Shown here: positions 14,352 through 22,197 of the stretch, in pieces | Numbering within the stretch: position 1 is the first letter of the stretch | Layout: every line of letters starts with the position of its first letter | From: Bacteroidota bacterium | Lineage (GTDB): Bacteria; Bacteroidota; Bacteroidia; Bacteroidales; DYOH01 | Length of the DNA: 40,118 nucleotides | NCBI GenBank assembly: GCA_020048155.1 | Contig: JAIFMY010000152.1 | Coordinates: forward strand, 1 to 40,118 | Direction of reading: 5' to 3' | Translations under genes and position numbers: made by a program | Notes under the pieces: generated by a model | Told to the model about the DNA's origin: nothing | Database searches by the model: none | What the model saw: the letters and a program-made list of their open reading frames with translations, nothing else

Positions 14352-14359
14352 TACCTTTA
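14352..14359 (+). promoter_or_regulatory. Near-consensus -7 box ahead of the amidase unit
   Basis: TACCTTTA matches seven of the eight positions of TAnnTTTG, 31 nt before the amidase ATG. It makes the amidase-to-16655 block a plausible separate transcription unit. The -33 region is T-rich without a clear TTG. Confidence 0.4.
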
Positions 14360-14382
14360 GAAAAATTTAAACCAACTTATTT

Positions 14383-15195
14383 ATGGAGATTGTAGATCAC
14401 ATGCTTAAAGGACCGAACGTAAAGTTCAAGAAAACCCCAAACGTAAGTGGAACTTTTGCAGCAGGACTGCCTGATACTGTAGTTGTACACTATACTGCCG
14501 GACCTTATGACCCTTCTTTAAATACCCTGATTAACCCAAAAGTAAAGGCATCAGCGCATTTGTTGGTAGACAGAGACGGAAGCGTTACCCAGTTGGCACC
14601 TTTCAATATGATTACCTGGCATGCCGGAGCAAGCGAATGGAAAGGCCGTACAGGTTTGAACAGTTATTCCATAGGGATAGAAATTGTTAATGCAGGACCT
14701 CTTACTAAAAGCGGCGATGTATTTCGCGCTTGGTATGGTGCCGCGTTCAATCCTTCTGAAGTAATAGAAGCTACCCACCGTAATGAATCGAGTCCGCGTT
14801 ATTGGCATGTTTATACTGAAGAACAAATCAGAGTTGTATCAGATATCTGCCAGGAACTTATTGATACATATGGTGTAAAAGAAATAGTTGGCCACGAAGA
14901 AATAGCTCCTAAGCGTAAAGCAGATCCTGGCCCAGCTTTCCCATTGGACCGTATGCGTAATAAACTCCTCAGCGGAAACAGAGACGACAACAATGGTATA
15001 GTGATGGCTAAAAACGGAAAAGTAATAGCATCCAAATTGAACATCAGAGCCACACCATCTACCGAGGGCGAGAAAGTTGCTGCTCCGCTCACCTTAAATA
15101 AAAAAGTTAAGATACTTGAGCAAAATGGCGAGTGGTATAAAGTAAGTGTAGAAATTGAAGGCTGGGTAGCAGCCAAATTTATCGGACTTGAATAA
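14383..15195 (+). CDS. N-acetylmuramoyl-L-alanine amidase (Amidase_2) with C-terminal SH3 domain, no signal peptide
   Basis: A 270-residue zinc amidase that would cleave the bond between N-acetylmuramic acid and L-Ala in peptidoglycan. The Amidase_2 domain spans about 10-195. Zinc ligands are H36 (VVVHYTAG), H171 (GHEEIAP) and D181 (KADPGPAF); E100 in SIGIEIVN and K179 complete the usual active site. A bacterial SH3 domain (about 207-269, KLNIRATPS, EWYKVSV, EGWVAAKFIG) should bind the wall. There is no signal peptide, lipobox or membrane helix, unlike housekeeping AmiD-type enzymes but like phage endolysins, so export needs another route. Its TAA shares one base with the ATG of the next gene, a small membrane protein, pointing to tight coupling. 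Confidence 0.92.
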   Translation: MEIVDHMLKGPNVKFKKTPNVSGTFAAGLPDTVVVHYTAGPYDPSLNTLINPKVKASAHLLVDRDGSVTQLAPFNMITWHAGASEWKGRTGLNSYSIGIEIVNAGPLTKSGDVFRAWYGAAFNPSEVIEATHRNESSPRYWHVYTEEQIRVVSDICQELIDTYGVKEIVGHEEIAPKRKADPGPAFPLDRMRNKLLSGNRDDNNGIVMAKNGKVIASKLNIRATPSTEGEKVAAPLTLNKKVKILEQNGEWYKVSVEIEGWVAAKFIGLE

Positions 15196-15629
15196 TGAAC
15201 AAGAGAACCAAACGTTGGCTCATCGTTGCGGCCATTATACTTGGTGTGCTTATCATTCTTATAGTATTGAGTGCTATGGGGGTACTTCCTGCCTTTTCAT
15301 GGGAGGGAATTACCATGTTGATTGCCGCTCTGGCCGGTCCCTTTCAGTATGGGTTCAATAGGGTGCGCGACAATATTAATAGTTCAGAAACCGATCAAAT
15401 AATTGAAAAGCACGAAGAAATCAAGAAAGAGGAAAAGAAGCACCGGGAACAGATTGATAAAGAACTAACTGAGAAACAGAAAAAACTGGAATCTCTGGAT
15501 AAAGACATAAAACTGATAGAAACCAAGATTGAGCTGATAGAAACAAAACGGCAAAATGTAACCAAAGAGGTTGAGAAAATGACCGTGGAACAAAAAACAA
15601 CCGAGGCTCAAAATTTATGGGGAAGTTAA
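15195..15629 (+). CDS. Small membrane protein with long C-terminal coiled coil
   Basis: A 144-residue protein. A basic start (MNKRTKR) leads into a strong membrane helix at 8-29. A second, weaker hydrophobic segment lies at 34-51. Residues 62-135 form a dense Glu/Lys coiled coil with heptad spacing, for example EKQKKLESLDKDIKLIETK. If both segments span, the coil is cytoplasmic; if only the first does, it is periplasmic as in an inner-membrane spanin. The ATG overlaps the amidase stop (TAATG). No family is recognised. The size and pattern recall phage holin or Rz-type proteins, but no specific motif proves this. Confidence 0.82.
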   Translation: MNKRTKRWLIVAAIILGVLIILIVLSAMGVLPAFSWEGITMLIAALAGPFQYGFNRVRDNINSSETDQIIEKHEEIKKEEKKHREQIDKELTEKQKKLESLDKDIKLIETKIELIETKRQNVTKEVEKMTVEQKTTEAQNLWGS

Positions 15630-15631
15630 TC

Positions 15632-16066
15632 ATGAATATAAACAAAAGGTTTATCCTTATGCTCCTTATTGTTGTATCATCCACCATTGTGATGGCCCAA
15701 CAATATCCTATACACATACCCAAAGGCGAAACAAAAAGCCTAATATCTGATGATTATGATTTATGGGTATTGAATGACAATCAGTTTACACGTGCTCTTG
15801 CCGACTCTAAAGAACTTGTTCTACTTAAAGAAGAACTTGAAGAATTTAAGAAGATGGTTTCAGTGTATGAGGAAAAAGAAAAAGTACACAGCAGTATTGT
15901 GGAAACTTTAGAGAAGGACCGTAATTTTTACAAGAAAAATTGGGAAATTGCTGAAACCGATATTAAAAAAATCGGTAGGGATTTTAAGAAACAGAAACTA
16001 TACAAAAACATTGCTTTTGGGTTAATTCCAGTAGCATTTGTGCTTGGAGTTTATATAGCAAAATAA
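15632..16066 (+). CDS. Exported coiled-coil protein with C-terminal membrane anchor
   Basis: A 144-residue protein from ATG 15632, two bases after the previous stop; an in-frame ATG at 15617 would add five residues and overlap the upstream gene. The N-terminus is a signal peptide (MNINKRF, a hydrophobic core, VMA before QQ). Residues 59-122 form a Glu/Lys coiled coil, and 124-142 is a C-terminal hydrophobic helix ending in YIAK. The expected result is a periplasmic coiled coil anchored at its C-terminus, a mirror image of the preceding protein. I recognise no family. Its position suggests that it works with the amidase and the preceding membrane protein. Confidence 0.82.
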   Translation: MNINKRFILMLLIVVSSTIVMAQQYPIHIPKGETKSLISDDYDLWVLNDNQFTRALADSKELVLLKEELEEFKKMVSVYEEKEKVHSSIVETLEKDRNFYKKNWEIAETDIKKIGRDFKKQKLYKNIAFGLIPVAFVLGVYIAK

Positions 16067-16103
16067 AAATTGAAATTAGCAATCTATTAAAAATAAACAT
16101 CTT

Positions 16104-16655
16104 ATGAGCGAACAAGGACTTACAGCTCTTCAACACGAATTCTGGGCACATTTTTATCTGCCTGTTATAATATGGATTAGTATTATCGTTGTACTTACTG
16201 GTGCATTGGTTGTAAAATATCCCTTCGGAAATTGGACCAAAGACAATCCAAATCCTTATTCTGGTGAAACCCTTAGCTTGCCTCGCGGTTATTTTCGTGC
16301 GGTTCTTACTATGACGCTTCTGCTTGTTACCATTATTTTTGAAATGGCTAACCTCTATTCAGGAGCTGAGTCTGAAATGAATATTTATGAATGGATTATG
16401 GCTTTCCAGATGATGGTTGCATTCTACTTTGGTTCTAAAGTTATGCACCATATTACAAGTGCCGACAGGTCAAAATCTTTGGAGAAATCAAAATCTACTG
16501 ATACTGGCGGTTTCGGTTCTGTATCTGGCTCTAGTCACAATAATATTTATAGTTCTACTACAGGTGGTTCTACAACTGGTAGTAGCAATATGTCGTCAGA
16601 AACTACTAGTACATCTTCAGGTGGCGAGTTCGACGATAACGAGTCTGCAGGATAA
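16104..16655 (+). CDS. Three-helix membrane protein with Ser/Thr/Gly-rich tail
   Basis: A 183-residue protein with hydrophobic helices at about 17-37, 64-85 and 94-111. Between the first two is a loop containing PNPYSGETLSLPRGYFRAVLT. Residues 120-183 are a low-complexity tail of Ser, Thr, Gly and Asn that ends in an acidic EFDDNESAG. I do not recognise a family. It follows the coiled-coil gene by 37 nt and is the last gene before a strong terminator, so it belongs to the amidase unit. A holin-like pore protein is one possibility; it is a guess from size, topology and context. Confidence 0.8.
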   Translation: MSEQGLTALQHEFWAHFYLPVIIWISIIVVLTGALVVKYPFGNWTKDNPNPYSGETLSLPRGYFRAVLTMTLLLVTIIFEMANLYSGAESEMNIYEWIMAFQMMVAFYFGSKVMHHITSADRSKSLEKSKSTDTGGFGSVSGSSHNNIYSSTTGGSTTGSSNMSSETTSTSSGGEFDDNESAG

Positions 16656-16680
16656 TATTGATAATGATATCTTCTTATAC

Positions 16681-16713
16681 ATCCATTGGGTTAATCGCCC
16701 AATGGATTTTTTT
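16681..16713 (+). terminator. Strong intrinsic terminator after the amidase unit
   Basis: ATCCATTGGG at 16681-16690 pairs perfectly with CCCAATGGAT at 16698-16707 around a 7-nt loop and is followed by a run of seven T from 16707. It lies 26 nt past the last stop codon. Confidence 0.92.
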
Positions 16714-16872
16714 ATAATAATTGTTCATGGCTATATTTTCAGAGTGGCCATACCAAACGATAATTGGATGTCAAATTATTGGGGAACATTTTGCATCTGT
16801 CTGGGGATTGGGTATTGGCTTAAAACCTGAGTTATTAAATTCAGCTAACAATCAAATTCTATAATTGTTGGA

Positions 16873-17424
16873 TTACTTTATTCTGTCGGGATTCTTTTTT
16901 ATAAAATCTTCCCACGACTTTGCTTTTCCCATTTGTCCCAAAACTGAACGCTTTTCGTAATAATGGCATACAGCCACAGCCAATCCGTCGGTAGCATCAA
17001 AAAACTGAGGTATTTCTTTGAGTTTAAACATTTGAATGAGCATTGCTGAAACCTGCTCTTTTGAGGCGCTTCCGTTGCCTGTAATAGCCATCTTTACTTT
17101 CTTTGGCGCATATTCCACAATGGGTATATTGCATGATAAGGCAGCTGACATGGCTACGCCCTGCGCCCTTCCCAATTTGAGCATCGATTGTACATTTTTT
17201 CCATAGAAAGGTGCTTCGAGTGCCATTTCTACAGGTTTGTATTCTTGAATAAGGAGAATTACGTGCTCGTATATTAGCCTAAGTCTATAGTAATAATCGT
17301 CGGTTTTGGTAAGTTTGAGTGCACCCAAATGCAGGCATACTGGTTTGTTTTGTACCGTATCTACTACACCGTATCCCAATACTTGCGATCCAGGGTCTAT
17401 GCCAAGTATTATGTTGCTGCTCAT
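16873..17424 (-). CDS. ruvC: Crossover junction endodeoxyribonuclease RuvC
   Basis: A 183-residue Holliday-junction resolvase that acts with RuvAB in recombination repair. The four acidic catalytic residues of the RNase H-like fold are in place: D10 in LGIDPGS, E70 in ALEAPFYGKN, and D143 and D146 in DATDGLAVAVCHYY. The DNA-contact segment KLGRAQGVAMSAA and the TGNGSASKEQV stretch are typical. The C-terminus is about 20 residues longer than the minimal enzyme. Its ATG overlaps the stop of the EamA-type transporter gene by 4 nt, so the two are translationally coupled. A weak hairpin near 16827-16844 could end the transcript. Confidence 0.94.
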   Translation of the reverse strand: MSSNIILGIDPGSQVLGYGVVDTVQNKPVCLHLGALKLTKTDDYYYRLRLIYEHVILLIQEYKPVEMALEAPFYGKNVQSMLKLGRAQGVAMSAALSCNIPIVEYAPKKVKMAITGNGSASKEQVSAMLIQMFKLKEIPQFFDATDGLAVAVCHYYEKRSVLGQMGKAKSWEDFIKKNPDRIK

Positions 17425-18320
17425 TCTTTTATTCTGGATTTTGACTTGGAGGCCATTTGTTGAATGATGATGCCCGTGATGATAAGTACAATGCCAATAT
17501 AGGTTGTATAATAAAGCGTTTCACCCAATATAAAATGTATAAAAATCAACGACATAAAGGGCGATAAAAATACAAGGTTGCTTATTTTACTTGCGGTATC
17601 GCTTAGCTGCAAGGCTATAAGCCAAAGGGCAAATGTAAATCCCATTTCGAACAAGCCTACATAAATGGCTGCATATATACTGGTGCTTAGTACGAAGTGG
17701 AAGTCTGAAAATATAAAAACGGCTATTCCGGTATATACTGATCCAAATAGGAAATTATAAAATAGTTTGATTATTTCGTTCCGTTTATCTTTCATATTTA
17801 TAATCCAAAAGAGTGCCCATAAAATGGAGCTGCCAGCCGCCAAAAATACGCCTAGGGGATTTTCGATGTGATAATTGGCCAGATTACCTTGCGTGGAGAT
17901 AACAAATACACCCGAAAAACTAACAACAAGAGCAATCAGATGGTATTTATTGAGTCTTTGCTTGAGTATGAGTGCCGCCAGAAGTACCAATACTATTGGC
18001 CAGGTGTAATTTAATGGCTGTGCGATTTGTGCGGGAAGAATGGAATAGGCTTTGAGAAGTACCAAATAATATGCAAACGGGTTAAGAAATGCTGCCATGG
18101 CAGACTGTGCATATTGCGCTGGTGATGTATGGCTAAGTAGCTTCAATTTGCCCTGTATAGCAAGCAGGAAGCCCAGAGCCAGCAAGCTTACCACCGATGC
18201 AATGAATAACAATTGGGTGAAATGTAATTCACGCAAGGAAATTTTGAATGCAGTTGCAGCTGTACTCCATAATAATACTGAGGCGAGGGCTGCTATATAA
18301 GCCCGGCTTTGTTTAGTCAT
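17421..18320 (-). CDS. DMT-superfamily permease (EamA family)
   Basis: A 299-residue inner-membrane transporter with ten hydrophobic helices made of two EamA repeats. The N-terminal repeat begins with ALASVLLWSTAATAFKISLRE and contains the PAQIAQPLNYTWPIVLVLLA segment. The second repeat begins near 152 (GVFLAAGSSILWALFWIINMK) and ends with GIVLIITGIIIQQM. The substrate cannot be told; relatives export amino acids or other small metabolites. It follows the Cache/GAF sensor gene by 13 nt and overlaps ruvC by 4 nt, so the three may form one transcript. Confidence 0.9.
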   Translation of the reverse strand: MTKQSRAYIAALASVLLWSTAATAFKISLRELHFTQLLFIASVVSLLALGFLLAIQGKLKLLSHTSPAQYAQSAMAAFLNPFAYYLVLLKAYSILPAQIAQPLNYTWPIVLVLLAALILKQRLNKYHLIALVVSFSGVFVISTQGNLANYHIENPLGVFLAAGSSILWALFWIINMKDKRNEIIKLFYNFLFGSVYTGIAVFIFSDFHFVLSTSIYAAIYVGLFEMGFTFALWLIALQLSDTASKISNLVFLSPFMSLIFIHFILGETLYYTTYIGIVLIITGIIIQQMASKSKSRIKE

Positions 18321-18333
18321 TGTATTGTGGTGT

Positions 18334-20628
18334 TTAGGCTGCTGTTTTGCTTATTACTATGGCTATGTTGAGTACTTTGTATGGCTTGCCATCAGAGTCG
18401 AGTATTGGGGTGTAAGTTTCCTTCAAAACAATTATATTATCACGTATTTGTACAGTTTGTTCAACATGGATTGTTTCACCGGCTCTTAACTGCATCCACA
18501 TAGTTTCATGGTTTGTTTTATCCCCTTTCAACTCAAACTCGCCATATTTTTTGCCCATTATCTCATCATATTTTAATCCAAGTAAATTCAGGAATAAATC
18601 GTTGATATGAATTATCTGACCATCCAGATTATATTCAGCCACCATCGAACTTGCGTACAATGCATTTATGTAGCTAAGTAGTTCACTCTGATGTCGCATT
18701 GCATCGGTTTGTACTTGTTTCATCTCATTGATGGTGGCTTCAAGTGTTTTTTCGTTTTGAGCCAACATTTCTTCATTGGTGCGTGCTTGTTCTAATAGTT
18801 TGGCTGTACGTATGTTTGATTGTATATTGGCCATAGTAATAGCTATTGAGCTAGCTATGTTTTCAATAAATTCTATATGATGCGTTTGTGCTGTGATGAA
18901 ACTTGCTATTTCCAGAATTCCAAGCATTTCTTCGGTAGTTTGGATTGGTACCAACAATAAAGTTTTGGGTTTCGCACTGCCAAGCCCGGTACCTATTTTG
19001 ATATACTCTGCATTTACATTTTCAATTATCAGGGTTTTTTTATCATTGTAGCAGGCACCTAGGTAGCCTTCTGAAATTTCGTAAGTTGTGCCGTTTAGTT
19101 TTTTTCGATCGTATGCATAAGATGCTGATAATTCAAAGAACGGATGAGTTGGAACATCTTTATTTATAATAAATATGCCTCCTGAACCGGCATCCAGGTA
19201 TTTTACTAGCGTTTTGATTATTTCGTATGTAAGTTGATCGATCTGTGTGTAATTTCCGCGCAAAATATTACTGAATTTTGCAAGTCCGTTTGATGTCCAG
19301 TTTCTGCTTTGGTCTTCAGCTTTACGAATAGTTTCTTCTTCTTTTGCTATTTTTAAACTCTTTTGCATCTCTATGAGAGCGTTGCCAAGTATGTCTTTAT
19401 CACTAAGCAGTTCAAAATGTGTATCTATATTGCCTTTTCCTATTTGGGTTGCAAACTTCGCCATTCGGTCAAGGGTATCTATAAGGGTATTCAATGAACG
19501 CGACATAACGCCAATTTCATTATTAGATTTGATATTGAGTTTATTAGACGTGTCAATTATTCCTCTTTCAAGGTTTTGCAGTATCTTAGTGGTTACTTTG
19601 AGTGGTTTTGTGATACTGCGTGAAATAAAATAAATACTCACTATTAGAAATATGAGGCCTATGGAGCCTACCAATAAGGTGATAGTAAAAGATTTGTAGG
19701 CATCCTGCATGATTACGTCTACCGGCACTACCAAGGCAATAGCCCACGGCGTAGTTGTTTTGCCTGCTGTGAAAGTGGCTACGGTTACATACAATTCGCC
19801 ATTTATACCGGGTATAGATGTGATAAAACCATAATTTTTGCCTTTGTATAAATTAGTAAGCAAATCAAATTTCGTAACAAATTCTGGGTAAACTTCCTCT
19901 AGGGCTTTTCCGAGGTTTTCGTTATTTGGGTGAGCTATAAATTTGCCATCCTGTCCCAACATAAATGAAAAACTGTTTGGAAAAGGGCGTAACCTGTTTA
20001 TGATTTGTTGAAATCTTGATAAAGATACATCGATACCTGCCACTCCTACAAATCTGTTGTTGGACATGATTGGCATTACAAGACTCGATTCCAGGATAGA
20101 GTCTTCGTCATTGTTGTATGAATAAAAATAGGATGGAGTAATTACCTCGCCTGGATTTATCTTGATGCGGTAGTACAAGCTTCCTACATTGGGTCCATTG
20201 AGATCTCTGTAGGAATAGTCCAGTGTAAGTATCCCCGACTGCTTGTGTACTTCAGTATTTTTCCGACCATGATTTTTTAGATATGTTGAGTCTAATGCAA
20301 ACATTTCCCAACTATTCCAGACAGCCAAGTAGTTTTCGCTGTGTAAAAACACATTTCTGAGAATATCATCATATATGGGCGTACGCACAGATACTGGTAT
20401 TTTTGTATATCCACTGAATACATGTCCTAGGGTGCGAACTATAGCTAGGTCGTTATTTAGTTGAGCTTTTACTTCATTGGCCAGCTCACGTACTGAAATA
20501 TCGGCAATGGTTCGTGCATCTTGAAGTGCACGATTGCGTGCAGATATGCTAACATAACCGATGGATAGTGTAAAAATGACGAAAGTAATTGATAATACGA
20601 ATACTAATATCTGTGTATTTATTTTCAT
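18334..20628 (-). CDS. Membrane sensor with Cache, HAMP, GAF and PAS domains but no output domain
   Basis: A 764-residue protein. Membrane helices at about 6-27 and 315-337 flank a periplasmic double-Cache domain, whose segments VAGIDVSLSRFQQIINRL and FIAHPNNENLGK are typical ligand-binding dCache features. A HAMP linker follows (about 338-392, with a second HAMP-like segment to about 430), then a GAF domain (about 450-610; IQTTEEMLGILEIASF), a coiled coil and a C-terminal PAS domain with its PAC end (about 650-764). It stops right there: no histidine kinase, GGDEF, EAL or methyl-accepting region is present. It must signal through another protein, and the REC-kinase gene just upstream is an obvious candidate. 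It may be co-transcribed with the EamA permease gene, 13 nt downstream. Confidence 0.9.
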   Translation of the reverse strand: MKINTQILVFVLSITFVIFTLSIGYVSISARNRALQDARTIADISVRELANEVKAQLNNDLAIVRTLGHVFSGYTKIPVSVRTPIYDDILRNVFLHSENYLAVWNSWEMFALDSTYLKNHGRKNTEVHKQSGILTLDYSYRDLNGPNVGSLYYRIKINPGEVITPSYFYSYNNDEDSILESSLVMPIMSNNRFVGVAGIDVSLSRFQQIINRLRPFPNSFSFMLGQDGKFIAHPNNENLGKALEEVYPEFVTKFDLLTNLYKGKNYGFITSIPGINGELYVTVATFTAGKTTTPWAIALVVPVDVIMQDAYKSFTITLLVGSIGLIFLIVSIYFISRSITKPLKVTTKILQNLERGIIDTSNKLNIKSNNEIGVMSRSLNTLIDTLDRMAKFATQIGKGNIDTHFELLSDKDILGNALIEMQKSLKIAKEEETIRKAEDQSRNWTSNGLAKFSNILRGNYTQIDQLTYEIIKTLVKYLDAGSGGIFIINKDVPTHPFFELSASYAYDRKKLNGTTYEISEGYLGACYNDKKTLIIENVNAEYIKIGTGLGSAKPKTLLLVPIQTTEEMLGILEIASFITAQTHHIEFIENIASSIAITMANIQSNIRTAKLLEQARTNEEMLAQNEKTLEATINEMKQVQTDAMRHQSELLSYINALYASSMVAEYNLDGQIIHINDLFLNLLGLKYDEIMGKKYGEFELKGDKTNHETMWMQLRAGETIHVEQTVQIRDNIIVLKETYTPILDSDGKPYKVLNIAIVISKTAA

Positions 20629-20654
20629 GCCATTTCCGAACTTTATATGCTTTT

Positions 20655-20662
20655 CAAATGTA
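20655..20662 (-). promoter_or_regulatory. Bacteroidota -7 promoter box for the Cache/GAF/PAS sensor
   Basis: The minus strand reads TACATTTG, an exact TAnnTTTG match about 27 nt before the sensor ATG. A TTGG lies 24 nt further upstream, a little beyond the usual spacing. Confidence 0.5.
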
Positions 20663-20723
20663 AACTTTAATCATTTAAAATTATGCCAATCTGTTGTGAA
20701 TATTATTTATTTGAGGCAAATAT

Positions 20724-21920
20724 TTATGAAGTATGTATTTTTTGATGAGTACTTTTAAAAATTAGCTCCACAGTTGCATGTCCTTCTTTATTGTTGTATG
20801 CTTGTATGCTGCCCTCTTGTAGTTCCATGATAAGTTTTACGGTGGCCAGTCCGAGTCCGAATCCAAAGGTCTGGTTAGTAGTTGTGCCAGAGTGGAAGAA
20901 ATGAAACAAATTTTGCAGCGTCTCTGGTAAAAAACCTGTCCCTTGGTCTGAAATGTTTATACTCGTAAATTGCTCTGTGCTATATGTATCTATGTATATT
21001 GTATCATTCACAGAACTGTGCCTGAGGGCATTCTCGAAAATTTTATTCAGGGCAATTACCGCAAGCTTAGAATCTGCCAAAACCTCGGCATTTTCTGTAT
21101 CGGGATGCTTGTTTACTTTAAGATTTTTAATAAGTATTGCTTCTTGATGGTCAACAAGCGATTGCCGTACCAGTGAATTTATATTTATGGGTTGGAAATT
21201 TATATTTTGATATCCGGTTTGTACACTTGTTATGAGAAGTGCCGATTCTGATAATTTCAGCAGGCGGTTGGTAGATGCCGAGAGCATGGATATATAATCT
21301 GTGAATTCTGCCGGTAAAGATTGTTCTTCCAATAGTTGCAAGAAGCCACTTATGCCGTGTATAGGAGTCCTGAGTTCATGATTTACTAGCAGCAAAAAAT
21401 CGTTTTTAGCTTTATCTAATTTGGAAAGTTTGTTATTTGCCAATTGCAATTCATAAGTTCGGGCATCTACTATTTTTTCAAGTTCTAGGTTTATTTGTTT
21501 CAACTCTTGAGTACGAAATCGCAAATTTAAATGGGTATTAATTCTGATCAGAAGTTCTTCTGTTTTGAATGGTTTGGTGACATAGTCGGAAGCCCCGCAT
21601 CTGAAACCCTTTACAATATCTTCACTCAAGGCCTTGGCAGTGAGAAAAATAACTGGAATTTCGGAAGTTGCTGGATTGGTTTTTATTTGAGTAATAACTT
21701 GATATCCATCAATGTCAGGCATTGAGATATCTAGTAATATAAGATCCGGATTAAACTTAGGAAGTATTTGGAGTGCCTGGGTTCCAGATATTGCGGCTCG
21801 TACCAGATATTGCTCATCTGAAAGTACATGGTTCAAAATTTGTAGGTTTTCCGGAATATCGTCCACTATCAATATCCTTGCTTTATACGCCTGAGTTTCT
21901 GATTGGATCCGTAAATTCAT
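20724..21920 (-). CDS. Receiver-histidine kinase protein (REC-HisKA-HATPase)
   Basis: A soluble 398-residue protein counted from ATG 21918-21920, which starts eleven residues before the receiver; the frame runs on upstream to 22031 but that part (KKLHFVCFLHTTLHK) does not look like coding sequence. The receiver domain has acidic pocket D20-D21, phosphoacceptor D64 (LILLDISMPDIDG), T94 and K116 (VTKPF). A short coiled coil leads to HisKA with H181 in VNHELRTPIHG. The ATPase domain has the N box NKIFENALRHS, G1 DQGTGFLPE and G2 FGFGLGLATVK. With REC at the N-terminus and no transmembrane region, it is driven by an upstream kinase or by protein contact. Neighbouring genes encode sensors without kinase domains, which fits such a partnership. 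Confidence 0.92.
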   Translation of the reverse strand: MNLRIQSETQAYKARILIVDDIPENLQILNHVLSDEQYLVRAAISGTQALQILPKFNPDLILLDISMPDIDGYQVITQIKTNPATSEIPVIFLTAKALSEDIVKGFRCGASDYVTKPFKTEELLIRINTHLNLRFRTQELKQINLELEKIVDARTYELQLANNKLSKLDKAKNDFLLLVNHELRTPIHGISGFLQLLEEQSLPAEFTDYISMLSASTNRLLKLSESALLITSVQTGYQNINFQPININSLVRQSLVDHQEAILIKNLKVNKHPDTENAEVLADSKLAVIALNKIFENALRHSSVNDTIYIDTYSTEQFTSINISDQGTGFLPETLQNLFHFFHSGTTTNQTFGFGLGLATVKLIMELQEGSIQAYNNKEGHATVELIFKSTHQKIHTS

Positions 21921-22197
21921 TTTCGTGCAAATTATAATTGATTTATGAAGTGTTGTATGCAGGAAGCAAACGAAATGCAGTTTTTTGGTTAATCCTTTTT
22001 TAAATATACAGCTTAACTTTTTGTTTTTCAATAATGCCTTTTGGCAAAGTCAGTCCTAACTTCTTAGCTTTTTTGTGTTGTTTTAGCTGTGCTAATTAAC
22101 AAATCGTTATTGAGTCCATTGTTTATTTGCCTTTTGGTATGCCTTGTTCCATAATCTTTATTATATCTTTTCGCCAAATTGTTGCAAGTAATGCGTG

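Noticed and set aside
12738-16655. Prophage
   Set aside because: Only lysis-like genes are present: no integrase, terminase, portal, capsid or tail genes and no attachment-site repeats were seen.
16417-16830. 137-residue rightward frame
   Set aside because: It overlaps the three-helix membrane gene in another frame and reads straight through the strong terminator at 16681-16713.
16827-16844. CTGAGTT/AATTCAG hairpin as terminator of ruvC
   Set aside because: Only seven pairs, one of them G-U in the template sense, and the following sequence is only moderately U-rich; too weak to list as a feature.
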